A stretch of DNA of 5,626 nt from Bacillota bacterium. Lineage in GTDB: Bacteria > Bacillota > Bacilli > Bacillales_B > DSM-18226. The DNA is taken from positions 1 to 5,626 of the forward strand of contig JAUZQA010000292.1 of NCBI GenBank assembly GCA_030705665.1, read 5' to 3'. The notes under the pieces were generated by a model. It searched no databases. It saw nothing but the letters and a program-made list of their open reading frames with translations, and was not told where the DNA came from. Shown here piece by piece: positions 5,597-5,626 of the stretch (positions within the stretch are counted from its first letter, which is position 1; each line of letters starts with the position of its first letter). Both the position numbers and the translations under genes were made by a program.

Positions 5597-5626
5597 ATGT
5601 CAATCTTACCGCAAAAAAATGACCTT
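5597..5626 (+). CDS. First ten codons of an unidentified gene (3' end outside the window)
   Basis: ATG at 5597 opens a frame reading MSILPQKNDL to the window edge. It is preceded by GGGAGGGAG (5585-5593), a strong Shine-Dalgarno with GGAGG 6 bases from the ATG. The long non-coding leader and the terminator after lutC indicate a separate transcription unit. Ten residues are too few to recognise a family, and I assign no function. The main evidence that this is a real start is the ribosome binding site. Confidence 0.6.
   Translation, partial: MSILPQKNDL

Overview
The window comes from a low-GC Gram-positive bacterium, most likely a member of the Bacillaceae. The signs are A+T-rich intergenic DNA, strong GGAGG-type ribosome binding sites, TTG and GTG starts, and proteins that look very close to the Bacillus subtilis Lut proteins as I remember them. 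No alignment could be run. No mobile element, CRISPR array, tRNA or rRNA was seen.

The whole window is essentially one L-lactate utilisation (lut) locus. On the minus strand, from 1068 off the left edge, is the 5' two thirds of an L-lactate permease gene (lutP). A 322-bp divergent control region (1069-1390) separates it from lutR on the plus strand (1391-2119), which encodes a GntR/FadR-type regulator. After a second control region (2120-2345) comes a tight plus-strand operon, lutA (2346-3062), lutB (3105-4532) and lutC (4532-5248), closed by a very clear intrinsic terminator (5248-5283). A further 313 bp of A+T-rich DNA leads to the first ten codons of an unidentified gene at 5597.

The genes form one pathway. 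LutP imports lactate. LutA (CCG cysteine-rich domains), LutB (LUD domain plus ferredoxin-like iron-sulfur motifs) and LutC (LUD domain) make up the iron-sulfur oxidation complex that converts L-lactate to pyruvate. LutR is expected to repress both transcription units until lactate is present. The sequence supports this: the same 14-base operator core, AGTCATCTGATGAC, lies in front of lutP (1161) and in front of lutA (2270). A near-consensus CcpA (cre) site in the lutP leader suggests carbon catabolite repression as well.

I found no evidence of an undescribed system; the coding content is a known pathway. The parts most worth a second look are regulatory. They are the paired operators with extra half-sites, a 10-bp inverted repeat that encloses both the operator and the cre site in the lutP leader, and a possible promoter with a cre-like site before the unidentified last gene.
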